NCBI GenBank assembly: GCA_038363925.1
Contig: JAQQWL010000008.1
Span: forward strand, 2,480,001 to 2,544,000
Reading direction: 5' to 3'
DNA length: 64,000 nt
From: Apiospora phragmitis
Lineage: Eukaryota; Ascomycota; Sordariomycetes; Amphisphaeriales; Apiosporaceae
Below are positions 35,081 to 47,498 of this stretch, piece by piece. Position 1 is the stretch's first letter; each line of letters starts with the position of its first letter. The notes below the pieces were generated by a model. It had not been told where the DNA came from. It made no database searches and saw nothing but the letters and a program-made list of their open reading frames with translations. The translations under genes and the position numbers were made by a program.

Positions 35081-36087
35081 GATGTTCTTGCGCTGATTTG
35101 GTGATGGATGGGGATCAATGTAGAGGTCCAAACGAAGGAACTATTGCAGTTCAAAGAGTGTGATATCGTATTGATACACCACTTCGACTCTACAACAAGG
35201 CAATCTCATGGATTTCGGTGGAAAATCGAGCAGTGGTGTTGCGTTGCTTGATAATCAAAATGGGCAACTTTTTTCGACGCCCTCACTTTACAGTGGGGTA
35301 GGAAACAACCCCGCCACCTCCAGCTCGTCGGGTTTACTTGCTTATCCTTATCTGATAGACACCGAATACCACTGACGTTTATTGCTACAGCAGGGTCTTT
35401 TCGGTATTAGTCCTCGCCAGGTTACGAACTCAGCAGCATCAATGATGGTAGATTCAACCTTTTTTTATGTCGTCCTCGATGGCTGTGTGCCCTTCTCTTG
35501 GCTTGACTGCTCCGAATCTCAAGTCATTTTATCGGAAAAATTACAGGACTTTGCATGACGACGGTTGAGGAATGGTACCTCTGCGTGATGTACGTAATTA
35601 ATCGGCATTGACAAGGGCAAGAACGACATGAAAATTGTCCTGGAAAGCGACTCACTGTCAAGCCATTTCTCTTAAGGACGTCTATGCGAAGCGAATTTAG
35701 CATTTCGCATGGTTCAGGCACGTAACTAACATGTCTGGTTGATAACTACGGGCCACTAATTCTAACGAGACCGTACAGCTTTCCTGTGACACTTCTGTTT
35801 AGCCTCCTCATGTGACTGGACAACAGCCAGATTCCCTGCTGCGGCCGGGGGCGGATTGCGTGAAGCGTCAAGTTGTCCCCGAAACAAAACATGGGTCCTC
35901 GGTAAAAGCCAAATGGGTTTTCATAACTAATTATATGATACTCTGAGATCAACATATATCCAATTTTGTGTCTGCGATGCACGCCGTTTTACTTTTAAAG
36001 TCTTTCCCAGTTCAGAAACATCGTCGGGCGTTGGGCTGGACTCCACATACAAACCGAAACCGGCCATCTTGAACCTATCTCTTAATG
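35081..36087. other. Intergenic region
   Basis: Upstream of the Sqt1 gene and 3' of the peroxidase gene. No gene seen. Confidence 0.45.
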
Positions 36088-37109
36088 TCATCCGGTCCTA
36101 ATCGCGTAGACCTGGTTGGCGAGTTGCCCGAAGTGCTCGGCCTTCTTCGGGGCACCCGGCGATGGGAAGCCCCAAGTGTAAGGGATACGTTCCTCCTCTA
36201 CGCAGGTTGCGATGATGTTCTTGTTAGCAAATGCAACGCCCATAAACAAACACATGTTTTCTTTCTTTTCATGCCCGGAACGGAGAATAAAAAAAGGCTT
36301 ACCAAAGAATGATCTGACCCAGGACTTGGGCACGGACTGCGTAGCATCGTCCCACAGTGTGAACAGGTAGAAGGCCGTGGTGCCGACGGACCCGTTGACG
36401 ATGCCGACGCTGAAATCCGTGTTGGCCGCCATATCTTTGGCGTAGTGCGCAGACCTCGCCCGCGCCGCCGTCTCGACGCTGACGTACGCTGTGGGCCCCG
36501 GGTTGGTACCGTTGGTGCCGTTGCCGCCGCCGCTGTTGAAGACGTGTTTATGGTCATAGTTCAAATCGTAGAGCCCGAGCCGGCTAGCCGTCTTGTACTT
36601 AGACGCCGACGTCAAAGTGGCTGCCGTCGCCAGTGGCAATATCACCACGAGACAGCGAGTCGTCGAACTCGCACACGTTGTGGCTGGCGGGCAGGCTCAG
36701 GTCGCCCAGGTGTAAGGTGTCGTTCGTGCCGGTCGTCTGGAGGTTCCCCTTGAGCACGATGTCGACGACCATGTCGTTGAAGCCGGCCGGGAAGCCGTAG
36801 GCCTAGGTCGCGGCCTGGCTCAAGACCGTCTTGTTGATGTTGCGGCCGTCGCGCGGGTGGTAGCCGTGGTTGGCCAGGACGTTGAGGCCGGGACAGGGGG
36901 AGCGGCCTGCGACGGGGTGGGGGGAAGAGGATGTGTGAGCTACTCTTCTTCTCCTCCAAATCTTATGATGATGGCAAGGGTGGCTGGTATCAAGCAAACT
37001 CACTGTCGGACGCTCTTCTCTGCCATTCATGGCCCGATGGGTCCTTTAGGCCGGGGAGGGCAGCCGCGTAGCCGGAGGCTGTTAGTATCAGGGTAAAGTT
37101 GAGCTTCAT
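36088..37109 (-). pseudogene. Heme-thiolate peroxidase (chloroperoxidase/UPO family), disrupted
   Basis: Exons 37109-37004, 36906-36303 and 36197-36088. The signal peptide is MKLNFTLILTASGYAAALPG. The heme-ligating motif SPCPGLNVLANHGYHPRDGRNI is textbook for the family. Next comes AYGFPAGFNDM, then the acid-base region, which reads CEFDDSLSRGD; the family has EHD, so His is replaced by Phe. Two breaks: an in-frame TAG at 36803-36805, just before AYGF, and one extra base near 36597-36605. Removing that base makes the total length a multiple of three (272 codons). The distal tail ends with ERIPYTWGFP, as in short unspecific peroxygenases. The frameshift alone could be an error, but nonsense plus a changed motif favour a decaying gene. 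Such enzymes use H2O2 for oxygenation or halogenation outside the cell. Confidence 0.7.
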
Positions 37110-38057
37110 TGTGTTGGTGATGGGTCAAAAGTTGGGAGGATGCAGGTAGAGCTCGCGATGAAGAGTAATTGTATCGTAACGTTCTTCAGGTTATCCCGAC
37201 TTAAGAGATTGGAGGCTACTTAAATATGCCATAAGTCCAGGCCAGGACATCCAGTTGACCAGCTACCGATGACGACGCGTCGATGCTGAATCGACCAGGC
37301 ACATCTGATCGTCAGCCGAGACGGGGCTGCGCACGAGTCATGATCTGCGAAGAGGCCGATCAACCATGCAGTAATTCCAAAGCCATTTGATATTCTGCCT
37401 ATTGGTATCAAGTAAGCCGTGACGTTGAGCTGCTTGATGCCAATTTCCACGCCGTCTTACACCATGACAAATACCTGCCGCCCGCCAATCAGAACCTCGG
37501 AGAAAAGTACGTGTTTGCCTAATCCGGCATAACCCACTACAAAGAACCGCAGGGGGGCGGGTGCAAATAGGAGGGAGACTACACCGTTAGTCAAGTTACA
37601 TGCAGTAATAGTTCCACTTAATAGACAGGTAGGCGCTTTAGAATTCTTATTACTTGCCTAGGGCTGACGATAGTAGCCGTAGCATACTCCATCACGGCTG
37701 AAATTCAGAACTACTGAATACCGCCGCTAAAAGGGAAGTGTAAATATTAACCACAGCGTCCAGGGAAATAGAAAGATTCCAAATAGATTTCTTGGCAAAC
37801 CAAGTAAACAATCACTACTAACAGAAACTTAACTACGCGCTGCGCCTCACTAGCCAAAACCTACCTTTCTCACTTGCAAAGCCGTGAGCAAGTCTGTAAC
37901 TCTTCTTTACCCTATCATGCAACCTGACCCTCCGGGACCATTGCGAAATAATCAACTTTGGAACCCCTTTCCGTAAGGAAGGTCGCAGCAACGGGTCCAC
38001 CACTCCCTCGGGGTCTACGTCCGTGCTGGCCTCCGAGAGAGCGTACGGCGAGCCGGG
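37110..38057. other. Intergenic region
   Basis: Upstream of the peroxidase gene. No gene seen. Confidence 0.45.
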
Positions 38058-38599
38058 CTAATCTAAAACGACCCAGTCGGCCTCCTCGGACGGGTCCCGC
38101 TCCCGACCGGGGTCCGCCATCATCTCGACGCCCAGCGGGTCGTTGGTCGCCTCGAAGCGGAGCCCGCCGTCCCGCTGCGTGCCCACGCGGACGCACGGCC
38201 GAGCGGCCGACCAGAACTCACGCGGCTTGTTGAGGGCGAGTGCGCGGTCCTCGGCGAGCGGGGTGACGGGCAGGGGGAGATGAGAGGGAAGAACCAGGGG
38301 CAGCCCAGTCTTAACAGGTTGACCGAGAGGAGCAGGACGTACAGCAGGAACGCCCAGTACGAGAAGCCGGCCTCGAACCCCTGGGCCCAGAGCTCTTGGT
38401 CGCGCAGGACCGAGGCGATGCGGAGCCACTGCACGATCGTGATGAACAGGAGGCTCAGGAAGAGGACGGTGGTGTACCGCGCTTGCGTGTTGGCGCTTCT
38501 GGCCATGAAGAGCGGCCGGAGGCCGGCGTCGACTAGGGTCACGGCGGCAACCCAGAGGGACAGATGCAGGGCGCATCGAGGAATGCTGATGGAACTCAT
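38058..38599 (-). CDS. Small multi-pass membrane protein, one frameshift
   Basis: From ATG 38599 the frame has three hydrophobic spans: LHLSLWVAAVTLVDAGL, TTVLFLSLLFITIVQWL and SYWAFLLYVLLLSVNLL. Near 38306-38312 one base seems to be missing; the next frame continues with a plausible cytosolic tail REFWSAARPCVRVGTQRDGG and LGVEMMADPGRERDPSEEAD, ending WVVLD at 38058. Without the shift the protein would end in an Arg/Ser/Pro-rich, noise-like tail, so I prefer the joined reading (about 180 aa). The family is not recognised and no neighbour suggests a role. Confidence 0.5.
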
Positions 38600-38956
38600 C
38601 TTAGTAACGGTATTGGATCCTAGGTGCGTGGTCTGCAGCTGTCGTGTTGAAGTTGAATGGAAAGGGTTTTCTGATTGTACCAAAGCAAAAAGGACTGACT
38701 GCGGTCAAGGCTCACTTATATACTCAATATCCCGCTGTGGCGCCACTGGGGAGACAAAGGCATTGCCATAGAAACAAAAGCTATAGGCGGCATTGTTATC
38801 CTCGAAAGATCATTTATAAAGATTCTTGGACCCTTTGTCCAACTTTTAATATTCACCATTACCTGTGGCGTCCAAAATAACAGTCTTTGAATGATGTAGC
38901 ATTGAAATGCCATTGATATCGAAGTACTGTAAAGTTTTCCTACACATTGCCGGGTT
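38600..38956. other. Intergenic region
   Basis: No gene seen; A/T-rich. Confidence 0.4.
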
Positions 38957-41047
38957 TTAAGCTTCTATCGAACACAATTGCTCTAAAAACAACTCAGTAT
39001 CCGCTCGAGCGGTACGAAGTAGCAGCTGCCAAGTTTCTTCAGAGTATACGGCCAAAGGATGGAGGACCGGAATTCTTATCCGCGAGGACTTGACAACTTC
39101 AAGCTCTTGCAATACAGTAGCCGTTACTTTGCTGATGAGCGGGTTCTCGCAAAGTATAGTGATCACTGGTATGGACATGCTCCTCTTGTAACCAACAAAC
39201 CCAACTAGTATAGCGCACGGTACAACATTGCCGGCCTCCCAGGAGGATACATGACCTTTGTATTGCCGGAATTCTGGAACTAGACGAGTATAAGCCATTG
39301 CCTTGAGTTGGAAGTCTATTTCACCTTGATTGAGATACCAAAGGTGGATGTCATTTAGACTGGCGGCAAGACTTCCACGTGACTCGTCTCGGTCTTCCCA
39401 GCGACTGAGGAACCTTACTCGCTTAAAGATTTCCGGGCCCTCCATTGCTTGGCGTTTGGAAAGAATATCGCGAAGGTTATCTGCATCGGCCAATTCGGTT
39501 TCGGGGGATGAATCAGCATCGTCATATTCACGTTGTTTAGTATTGCCATGTTTTCGTAGCCAATCTTCCAGTTCGTCGACAGAAGCCTCAGACATATCGA
39601 TGATCTCGCGATAGGAGAGGCCGCATTCGGGTAACTTGCTGGTCCAACGTTTAGTTACAATAACGTAACGATGAAGTTACTGACTGACTACCCAGAGCTT
39701 GTCCACCTCATTAGGACCCGGATACATCTGTGATAGACCGCACTTTGGGCAACTGTTACCGCACCCTCCAAGCCTATTGTGTGCGGATCCACGAAATACC
39801 ATGGCCATAATGAGCTTCTGGCCAGGACGTACTGAGCGGTGAAACTCGAAAGCGGGCTGCAGATCCCTAGTTGTGTCAGGGTCTTGCAGAACATAGTCCC
39901 GTAGTAGAACCATGTCGTTCCCAGGTCGGTTCTTGAACTGATCCTTGATCATCGAGTGTAAAGTCTGAGCACGTGAGTCAACTTTGCCTTGCGATATAGA
40001 TAGTAGTAGGGCGTTGGATACCGTACCTCCCAAGACGGATTGATGTGTAGGGGGACAGGAAACTTGTAACCCAATGCATCTTCAATGAATGCGTGATTCT
40101 CCGCGTACATGCTTATTCCAACATGTATGCAAGGCAACAGAGCCGTATTTTGCTCTATAGTAGATAGCTGCGCAACTGCTGAATAAATGTATGAACGTCA
40201 GGGCAAGTAAGTCAATCGCAATGGGCAGATGGGCTTACCTCTCAGATTGTATTGCGATAGTTTTATCATTCATCCGCGACGGTATGGCTTCTTGTTCCTT
40301 CAGCGCTCCGACCAGGTTGGCGAGATTCTCTTCTAGACGAGCCAACACTAGCCGCTCCGTCTTCTCAATTTCCGCCAACCTTGTAGAGACTATAACATGA
40401 TTCTGCTCCTCGGCATAGCTATAGGAAGGGGGTCAGCTGGCGCAGGATTTTGAGCATAGAAGTTGGAAAGCCGAGGTGTACGTATCCCCGAGCTACCGAT
40501 TGCAACACGTCGACAATGTCCTTGTTGCGTCGAATTCGATCCTTCATCTTGGCAACGTCATCTTTCTCCAATGTAGCCCATCGTATACGCTTGAGCCGAT
40601 CGCCAAGTGAGGTGGAAGAGCCTCGGTCTCAGGAAGCTCGTGCCATACCGTTTGATACCATTTTCGAGAAAGGATTCGATCATGCGACGGCAGTCATCGG
40701 CGACGTGTTGGAGTTGGGCAGCTAGTCGCTGCAGTTCGACGGTCTGCGCTCTGGACTGCCAGAACTTGGTTAACTGCCGTCAGATTGATAGTCAGCATCT
40801 CCTTCAATTTTTCTTATTAGAGAGCGTAGCATCGTCCAAGTACTTCACTCAGCGCACCATAGAAGTGGTTCAGTTCCTTCACCAACTCCTGGAACTCCGG
40901 GGCCGAGCCACGGCTGTCGCTGAGAGCCCGTGCCAGCCGCCATACCAGCTGTGCAGTCGTGATTATATCACCAAATGAGCCGAAGGTGAAACCGGCCGAC
41001 AGGGCGGTGGCGGTGTTTCTATACGTGCAGCCAATCGGCCGAATCAT
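38957..41047 (-). CDS. Fungal ubiquitin-like-domain protein with STAND N-terminal-type region
   Basis: A multi-exon gene read from pieces. Exon 1 (ATG 41047 to about 40844) has GFTFGSFGDIITTAQLVWRL and LSDSRGSAPEFQELVKELN, the opening seen at the N-terminus of many fungal STAND/NACHT-associated proteins. A second exon continues FWQSRAQTVELQRLAAQL and, after an extra base at about 40617-40625, LGDRLKRIRWATLEKDDVAK. Around 40400-40195 there is a coiled-coil-like stretch (AEIEKTERLVLARLEENLAN). Then FIEDALGYKFPVPL, HSMIKDQFKNRPGND, FHRSVRPGQKLIMAMVF and NSCPKCG form the ubiquitin-like domain common in these proteins, followed by PECGLSYREIID and an acidic tail to 38957. No NACHT/NB-ARC and no C-terminal repeats are present. 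The role is unknown; relatives are presumed to act in non-self recognition or signalling. Exon joints between 40800 and 39600 are approximate. Confidence 0.6.
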
Positions 41048-43044
41048 CAGGGGACCGATTAACAAATTAGTTTACCAGCAATAGGTGCGGGGCTAACTAG
41101 ATTTCCACAGAGCGCATGGTCAAAATCTCGCTTGATACAATTCGCACTGCGGTGCCAATTAACTTCTTGTATTTACTCGTGAGATGCCAGGTGTATGATC
41201 TTATGAACCGCGCCTCGTTCTTTTCCCCGAGGAGGGTCGCATTTCGAGCTCTCTTTGAACCAATGAAGGCCCATCGGACCTGATATCTGATGCTGGGACA
41301 CACATGGGGACATGTGATAAGTTTCATTTTGAAATTTCCCGAGAGGGTAGACTATACTCGCCGACCATTGTTGGACAGATGTTGTCTTCTGTATTGGCAG
41401 CTCTTAGTGAATGTCAAGGGCTACTAGAAGACCAGGTTAGTCCGACCTCTCTGGATATGGTCGTTGAAACTGTTGGATTAATATCTTCCGGGTATGTAAT
41501 GATACGTACGGGAGTTGCCGCATCACTAAGAGCTTATATTGCATGTGTAAAGAGAATGTTAAGCAAGTGGTAGGTAATAAAGCGCTTTCAAGAATGGGAA
41601 GAAAAAAGGAAAGAATACTGACAAAGACGAACTCTCTTACGGAGCTATTGATAAACAAAGGAGGATCTAACTAAGCAGCGCACAACTACTAGGGTATTAT
41701 GACCCCTGATCCCTATTACGATAAGATTTATACTGTTGTAGGGTCGAGATCTAAGCCACCCGTTTGAGAAGAGGTGCCCCGGAGGGACTGAGAGCAAGTC
41801 TATCCCTAAGTGTGCAGGCTCCTCCTAACTTGCAGTATTTGAAATTCAGTCTTTGCTGGGGCACAATTAAGTTCCTGGCCTTGGCGAGTGCCGAGATGTT
41901 GCACCAAGCATAATTTCGATTCCCATCACGACTTCTGAGGTATTTGGGTAGTTATTCGGCGTCTTCTCGGCGGCGTTGAACTGCTAAGCAATTTTTGCAA
42001 ATCTAGTATATTCCTCCGTGAGTCAGATCCAAACATCACTACATAGTCAGAGATGGCCTCGCGTCACCCACCACTTTTCCAGGCTATGATACTTGGACAC
42101 CTTCTCAGCCCCGATGCCTTCCGTACTCGGTGGGATGGCTTTGGGATGGCTTGGCGAGACTGTGGTAGGAGGTTTGTAATGCATTAGATAATAGATCCGA
42201 GGTCCTCTAACTGTCACCCAGGTCGTTGAAAGAAGGTTTAACTACATGTTTCGAACATACTTTAGAGGTGCATTACGTAACCAGCCCCGATGGCGCACAG
42301 GACGGTTGATACCGTTGCCAATCATCTCATCTCGACCTATCAACGGGCGCACGTTCCTCCCATCAAGGTTGACACTTTCATCAACGCAGGAGGCTCGCGG
42401 CCAGAGTTTATTTCGACGCCCATGCCATAGCCGTTACCAAGCAATTGGGATAACGGCATCAAGGAGCATAGCTTCGGCGCTTTTCCACCGCGTTGTCCCC
42501 CTTACGGTAACCGCCCCACAATGCGGGATGTGACTCGATGGCCTGACATGTCCGTTTTAGGCAATACGGACCATCGCGGCTCCGGAAGGGTGGACACGGT
42601 TGTGGGGCAAGCAGCATATGCCAGGGCGCCGTCGGCGGGAAAGCAACGTAGAGTCGCTTGATTTTCCGTCAATGGTCGCCCAAGGGGATGGGGAAAAGGT
42701 CACAGGAGGCACATGAAATCCTGGCTGTACAGGCTTGCTGACGTAGCAACCCGACAGCCTCCTACAGAGAGGGCCTACCCCGTTGCCGTAGCCAGCCGAT
42801 TACCTTGGGTGGCTCGGCATGGAGACTTGGGCTCTGGAGAGCAGCACTCGTTGGTGGACTTGGGCTAGGTTCGCTCTGAGGTCGGGATTGCCGTCAGATG
42901 CATGACTCGGAGATCTTTGAGTATAAGAAGACGTCGAATGCAGCAGTGATCGCTTCTGATCCTTTCCTATCTCTGTGCCCTCTAACCCGAACCGAACTTT
43001 CTCAAGGCATAGCATAACACACAGCGCCGCTTAGACCTGTCACC
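41048..43044. other. Long intergenic region
   Basis: About 2 kb with no supportable gene. A TATAAG element lies near 42919-42924, about 120 bases before the AA9 ATG, and likely serves it. Confidence 0.4.
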
Positions 43045-44186
43045 ATGCACTCCGCGCTGTCGATCGCGGCATTCGCTGCCCCTCTCATCCAACTCGCTTC
43101 TGCCCACGGCCACGTGGCCGGCGTCAAGGTGAACGGCGGTGCTTGGGTCCAGGGCTGCGACCCCAACTGGTACTACCAGCCCTCGGGCGCTGCGCCCAAC
43201 ACCCCCGGCTGGAAGGCACTGAACCAGGACAATGGCTTCGTGTCGCCCGATGCGTTCAAGACTAGTGATATTGCGTGCCGTGAGTACCTTCCCTTCCCAT
43301 TCCATCCAACAAGCCCGGTCACAATGACGGAACGGTTGACTGACCAATGATCATCCACTTGTAGACAAGAGCGCCAAGGCCGGAGAGACCTACATCAACG
43401 CCAATGCCGGAGATACTCTGACGGTGTACTGGAACACCTGGCCCGACACCCACAAGGGCCCGGTCATCAACTACCTCGCCCCATGCAGTGGTACGTTTCT
43501 CTCTCTCTTTTTCTTTAGATCGGTGTGACCTAGTCAGTTCCCGGTATCCACCAACATAAATACTAACATAAAGAACAAAAACAGGCGAGTGCACCTCCGC
43601 ATCCCCCGACAGCCTGTCCTTCACCAAGATCTCCCAGGGAGGCCTGATCTCGGGCAGCAACCCGGGCACGTGGGTGACGGACACGCTGATCAGCAAGAAC
43701 TTCACCTCGGAGGTGCAGATCCCGACCTCGCTCAAGGCCGGCAACTACGTGCTCCGCCACGAGATCATCGCCCTGCACGCCGCCGGCAACCCCAACGGCG
43801 CCCAGGCCTACCCCCAGTGCCTCAACATCAAGGTCGGCTCCGGCGGCTCCTCGGCGCTCTCCAGTGGCGTGCCCGCCACCAGCTTCTACACCCCGACCGA
43901 CGCGGGTATACTCTTCAGCCTCTACGGCGCCTTCTCGAGCTACCCCATCCCTGGCCCCGCCGTGAACGGCGGCGGCGGCGGTGGCGGTGGCAGCCAGCCC
44001 CAACCCGCGCCCACGACCCTCGTCACGAGCACAGCCGCCCCGGCCCCGACTAATGGCAATGGTGGTGGTGGCTGCTCCGTGGCCAAGTACCAGCAGTGCG
44101 GCGGACAGGGGTGCTCGGGCTGCACCGTCTGCGCCAGCGGCTCCACCTGCAACGCGCAGAACGATTACTACCACCAGTGCATGTAA
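43045..44186 (+). CDS. AA9 lytic polysaccharide monooxygenase with CBM1
   Basis: Exons 43045-43279, 43365-43490 and 43585-44186 give 320 aa. After the signal peptide (MHSALSIAAFAAPLIQLASA) the mature N-terminus is HGHVAGVKVNG: His1 forms the copper brace. The second brace His is in WPDTHKGPVINYLAPC, and the axial Tyr is in AQAYPQCLNIKV; HEIIALHAAGN is also typical. A Gly-run and Pro/Thr linker (TTLVTSTAAPAPT) leads to a C-terminal CBM1 (AKYQQCGGQGCSGCTVCASG to HQCM). The enzyme oxidatively cleaves cellulose outside the cell with electrons from cellobiose dehydrogenase or small reductants. All introns are phase 1 with GTGAGT/GTACGT donors. The gene is intact and convergent with the HET gene, 149 bases apart. 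Confidence 0.95.
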
Positions 44187-44335
44187 GAAGGGAGAAGGAG
44201 TGTTTGGAGCGTCATGAATTTGTTATCTTGTGTGTCTCGATCCGCATCGGCCGTAGCATTAGTTAATTCCAAGGATGGTATCTTCACACGTCTCATGCTA
44301 CATACACTGGAAAGATTTTCCCTGATAATTCACTT

Positions 44336-45678
44336 TTACCAGCTGGTTAACCAAATGAGCCCCTTACCCGTAACGTCAAAACATGTCACCGTGCCGTCCA
44401 TCGTATCTTTCTCATTGCCAAGTATTCGCGGCCAGCCTTTTTGATGGGTTACAGCCTCCCCTAGAGCGTACCGGGAGTCTAACCTACTGTACCGAAGTCG
44501 AAGCTTTTTGTCCTCGTCCTCTTCCTCTTCCTCGTCGCCTATCAGGCGTTTCGCTAGAATAGCTTTGCTTATTAGTACCGGCTTGCCGCTTGGGTCCTTG
44601 TGGTTGATTTTGGGAGTGGCATTGGCTATGTCGGGCCGACTTGCCACGCGACGGAAAACGGCCGTCACGTCGGAGTCTCGGAACTGGCAGAGCTCATCCC
44701 CAACGCGCACGCCTGCAGCGCCGACCCTTCCGGGACCAAGCCCATCTGGCCATTGCTCGCAATGAAGGCGGTCACATTCAGAACTGTAAGCCACGCTATG
44801 GCCTTGCCCGTCCAGAACCCGAAGGAGTCTTGGATTTCTGACCTGAATCCTTCATTTTCAAACGACTCTGGTGTTTTTGTCTTAACGCAGGATGTTAGGT
44901 CGGCAGCCGGCTCAACTATTATGGGCTGTTTCCGCCATTGTGCGGGTAGACCACTGCGGACCAAACGAATCGTCGCCTTGGCCGCCCGTGGCTGAAAGAC
45001 GCGCTCATCCCTGCCCTGGCCGTCCAGCAGGTGGACGAGGCCCTCCCACCGGCTCTCGTCTCCGCCGCATTGGAGGCGCAAATTCTTCGCCAGCACGATC
45101 TCCTGCACGATCCAGACGCGCCGCCAGTAGGGGCGCTCCAGGAGGCTCAGCAAGGCCCTCCACCGCCTCGTCTGGCTCCGTCGAACATCCTCGGGCGAAG
45201 CGTAGTCCGCGAGGCAGCCCGGCACCCCGAAACGGCTGCGGTGGCGCGACGCCGACTCGTCAATCCAGCGCATGGCGACGGGGCTCGTCTCCGATGCCCG
45301 TCCGAGCCACACGCGCACCGTCTCGGCGTTGCGGTAGATGTCGCGCATGCGGCCGACCTGGTGGTTGCGCTCCCGGACGTTCGACTGGTCGATCCAGAGC
45401 ACGCGCTCGTAGTCGCGCCACCACAGGTGCCGCAGCGCGTCTTGCAGGTTGCGGCGGATCGGCACCGTGTTCCCATTGATGAGGCATGCTGGCGCTGGCT
45501 CGTCCTCATTCTGATGGGGGCTGCCCCACGTGTAACTCAGAGCTTCGTAATCGGGCCGGCTCGAGTGTGTCGTGTGGAATAGGCGACATCGCAGTGCATC
45601 CTCTTCGACGCCAGGCTCTAGGACGAGAAGGCGAAAGGCGTCGGGGGCTGTCAATGGTTCGTATGCGAAATTTGACAT
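44336..45678 (-). CDS. HET domain protein, one frameshift
   Basis: ATG 45678 begins MSNFAYEPLTAPDAFRLLVL. The HET domain shows YEALSYTWGS, INGNTVPIRRNLQDALRHLW, RVLWIDQ, HQVGRMRDIYRNAETVRVWLG and RPYWRRVWIVQEI in order. The C-terminal region reaches AFIASNGQMGL and then shifts by one missing base at about 44740-44743; the next frame continues VRVGDELCQFRDSDV, the usual end of such proteins, followed by an acidic tail (GDEEEEEDEDKK) and a stop at 44336. HET proteins trigger cell death on non-self contact (heterokaryon incompatibility). The protein is shorter than many (about 447 aa), with the middle apparently reduced. The break may be an assembly error, but HET genes are often decayed in fungi, so either reading holds. 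Confidence 0.75.
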
Positions 45679-46742
45679 GGTTTTGGTGATGCGTGCGACA
45701 GCATATTCAAAGTCACACTCGTCAATATTAGCCGAAATCGTGCCCGAAGAACTGACGCTGCGATCACAGGATGGACGCAATCAAGGCGGCCATTATTCTA
45801 CGTCTGGCTAAATTGAGGAGACCTCCATCTCGCTGCGCCCATCGGTGTAGCGACCTGCATTTGTCCAGCCACAGTGCTTGTATCTTCGCCTACAATTGGT
45901 CCAGAGGTCGAACGCTAGTGAGGCATCGCACCGCACCCAATACACTTTGATTCCGGTGAGGTCCTTTATGTTTCCATCTATCAACGGAACCAAGAGGCGT
46001 AGTCAGTGAAACGAGAACCGTAATTTCTCAGTGACACAAGCGACAGCTACCTCATCATAGCAACGCCTCGCTTTGGGACCAGAAGGCTCACGAGGTAGCA
46101 CTGTAATGCCGGCATGAATCGCTCTGTATAAAAAGCGCGGGCTGGATCTTCGATTTGACTTCGGTGTTACCAGTGATCCTTTGTGTCACGTAAGCAAGAT
46201 CAACCCCGAATGGTCAGCCACTTACCTCCCGCCTGACACGTTCGGCAGGAAAACGGTAACGAGAAATTGTATGCGATATCCACTATTGCTTATTCTGTTT
46301 AGTAGCTAACTATCATTCCCCTAAGACATACCATACCGCTCGTTAAGCTCACTTATCTCTGTGATACACTGTCCTTTCGAACGTGAAGGTTCAGCTAAGG
46401 TATACCTATACCTTTTAAACAGACTGTCTACTTTAGTTCAGTAAGTCGAGGATGTAGATCATATGATGGATACAGATACTTTCGGCTATAAAGTTCTGCT
46501 TATATATTAGTAAGAATGATACTCACTGATCTCTGGTGCTATTTACGTCGTTATATCTTTGGAAGTTAAGCCGGGACTGGTGAGTCGTTACTCAATTCTG
46601 CCATACCCAGGTAATACATAAGGCACCTCTCACTCCAGCGTTTTCCATCATCGAAGAAGCATCAAACGCGAATATAACACATTAGAATCTGCCCTTCACT
46701 AGAACACCATCTTCTTCGAAACCAATCAGCCGAGCATTCACT
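45679..46742. other. Intergenic region
   Basis: No gene. A TATAAAAAG element lies at about 46126-46134, but no gene begins at a fitting distance; the next ATG is 600 bases away. Confidence 0.45.
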
Positions 46743-47108
46743 ATGGTCCGAATCACTTTCCTTACAACTGCCATCGTTGCTGCTCTTTCTGGCTCCACCG
46801 CGGCATACGACTGTATCAATGGTCTCGACTACTGTGGCAGCGGCCTTCTCCAGAAAGGTACTGTGAAATTCAGCCTTTGGTCCCGGCGATATCCAGGGTT
46901 GTTGACTGATGTTACCATCTGTAATTTAGGCAACTACTACAAGGACATCGTTCAGGCTCTCCAAAACGCCACCCAGCCAACTGATCCCGACCATGTCAAC
47001 TGTTCCATCTTTCACTGCGGAGGTCCAGACACGGTCCCTTTTCAGAAATTCTGTGGTGCCGGTGAGTGCAAGGATGGCGGCCTGGGCCATAATGACTATT
47101 GCAACTAG
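46743..47108 (+). CDS. Small secreted Cys-rich protein
   Basis: Signal peptide MVRITFLTTAIVAALSGSTAA, then YDCINGLDYCGSGLLQKG. A 72-base intron (46858-46929, donor GTACTG, acceptor TTTAG) is likely, because the spliced product (97 aa) runs QKGNYYKDIVQALQN and keeps the spacing of a common fungal small-secreted family; the intron is a multiple of three and open, so the unspliced reading (121 aa) is also possible. Seven cysteines remain in the mature part (DC, YC, NC, HC, FC, EC, YC). It is intact although it borders the RIP-mutated block, which starts about 360 bases downstream. The likely class is a secreted effector or antimicrobial-type protein; function is not known. Confidence 0.7.
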   Translation: MVRITFLTTAIVAALSGSTAAYDCINGLDYCGSGLLQKGTVKFSLWSRRYPGLLTDVTICNLGNYYKDIVQALQNATQPTDPDHVNCSIFHCGGPDTVPFQKFCGAGECKDGGLGHNDYCN

Positions 47109-47467
47109 TCGGCGGGTACGGGGCGTCGAACTACTCATCTGAGGAAGGCGATATATAGGGGTTGAGGTGTCATTCGGTGTTGGAACATAAGTCGCCATTT
47201 TAGGCAGTTCACAGACAATCATTTTAGACAGTAGTTTGGATACTAACTTTGTTGTGGTTTGGCTCTCAACAGTGCAGAGAAAAATACAAAGAGAGTCTTC
47301 CCTGGTGGCTCTGATAGCGTATCGGAACGTTCAACAGAAACCTGTGAAAGATGATCCCGAAATATCCATCTTAACCATTGAAGCGGCCTAAGCATTCACA
47401 TGGACTAACTCCATAAAAACAGGAAGAATTGTAGTCAGCCCAACAAGTAAGCCAGCTGACGGTGCTA
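47109..47467. other. Spacer before transposon
   Basis: Short gene-free stretch between the secreted protein and the transposon's left end. Confidence 0.5.
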
Positions 47468-47498
47468 CGGTCACCCCATGCAACGGCGACCCCTAAAT
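47468..47498 (+). repeat. Left terminal inverted repeat, imperfect
   Basis: CGGTCACCCC...GACCCCT here matches, with several mismatches and a one-base gap, the reverse complement of 49855-49885. A TA dinucleotide borders each end, as for Tc1/mariner-pogo targets. Confidence 0.45.
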
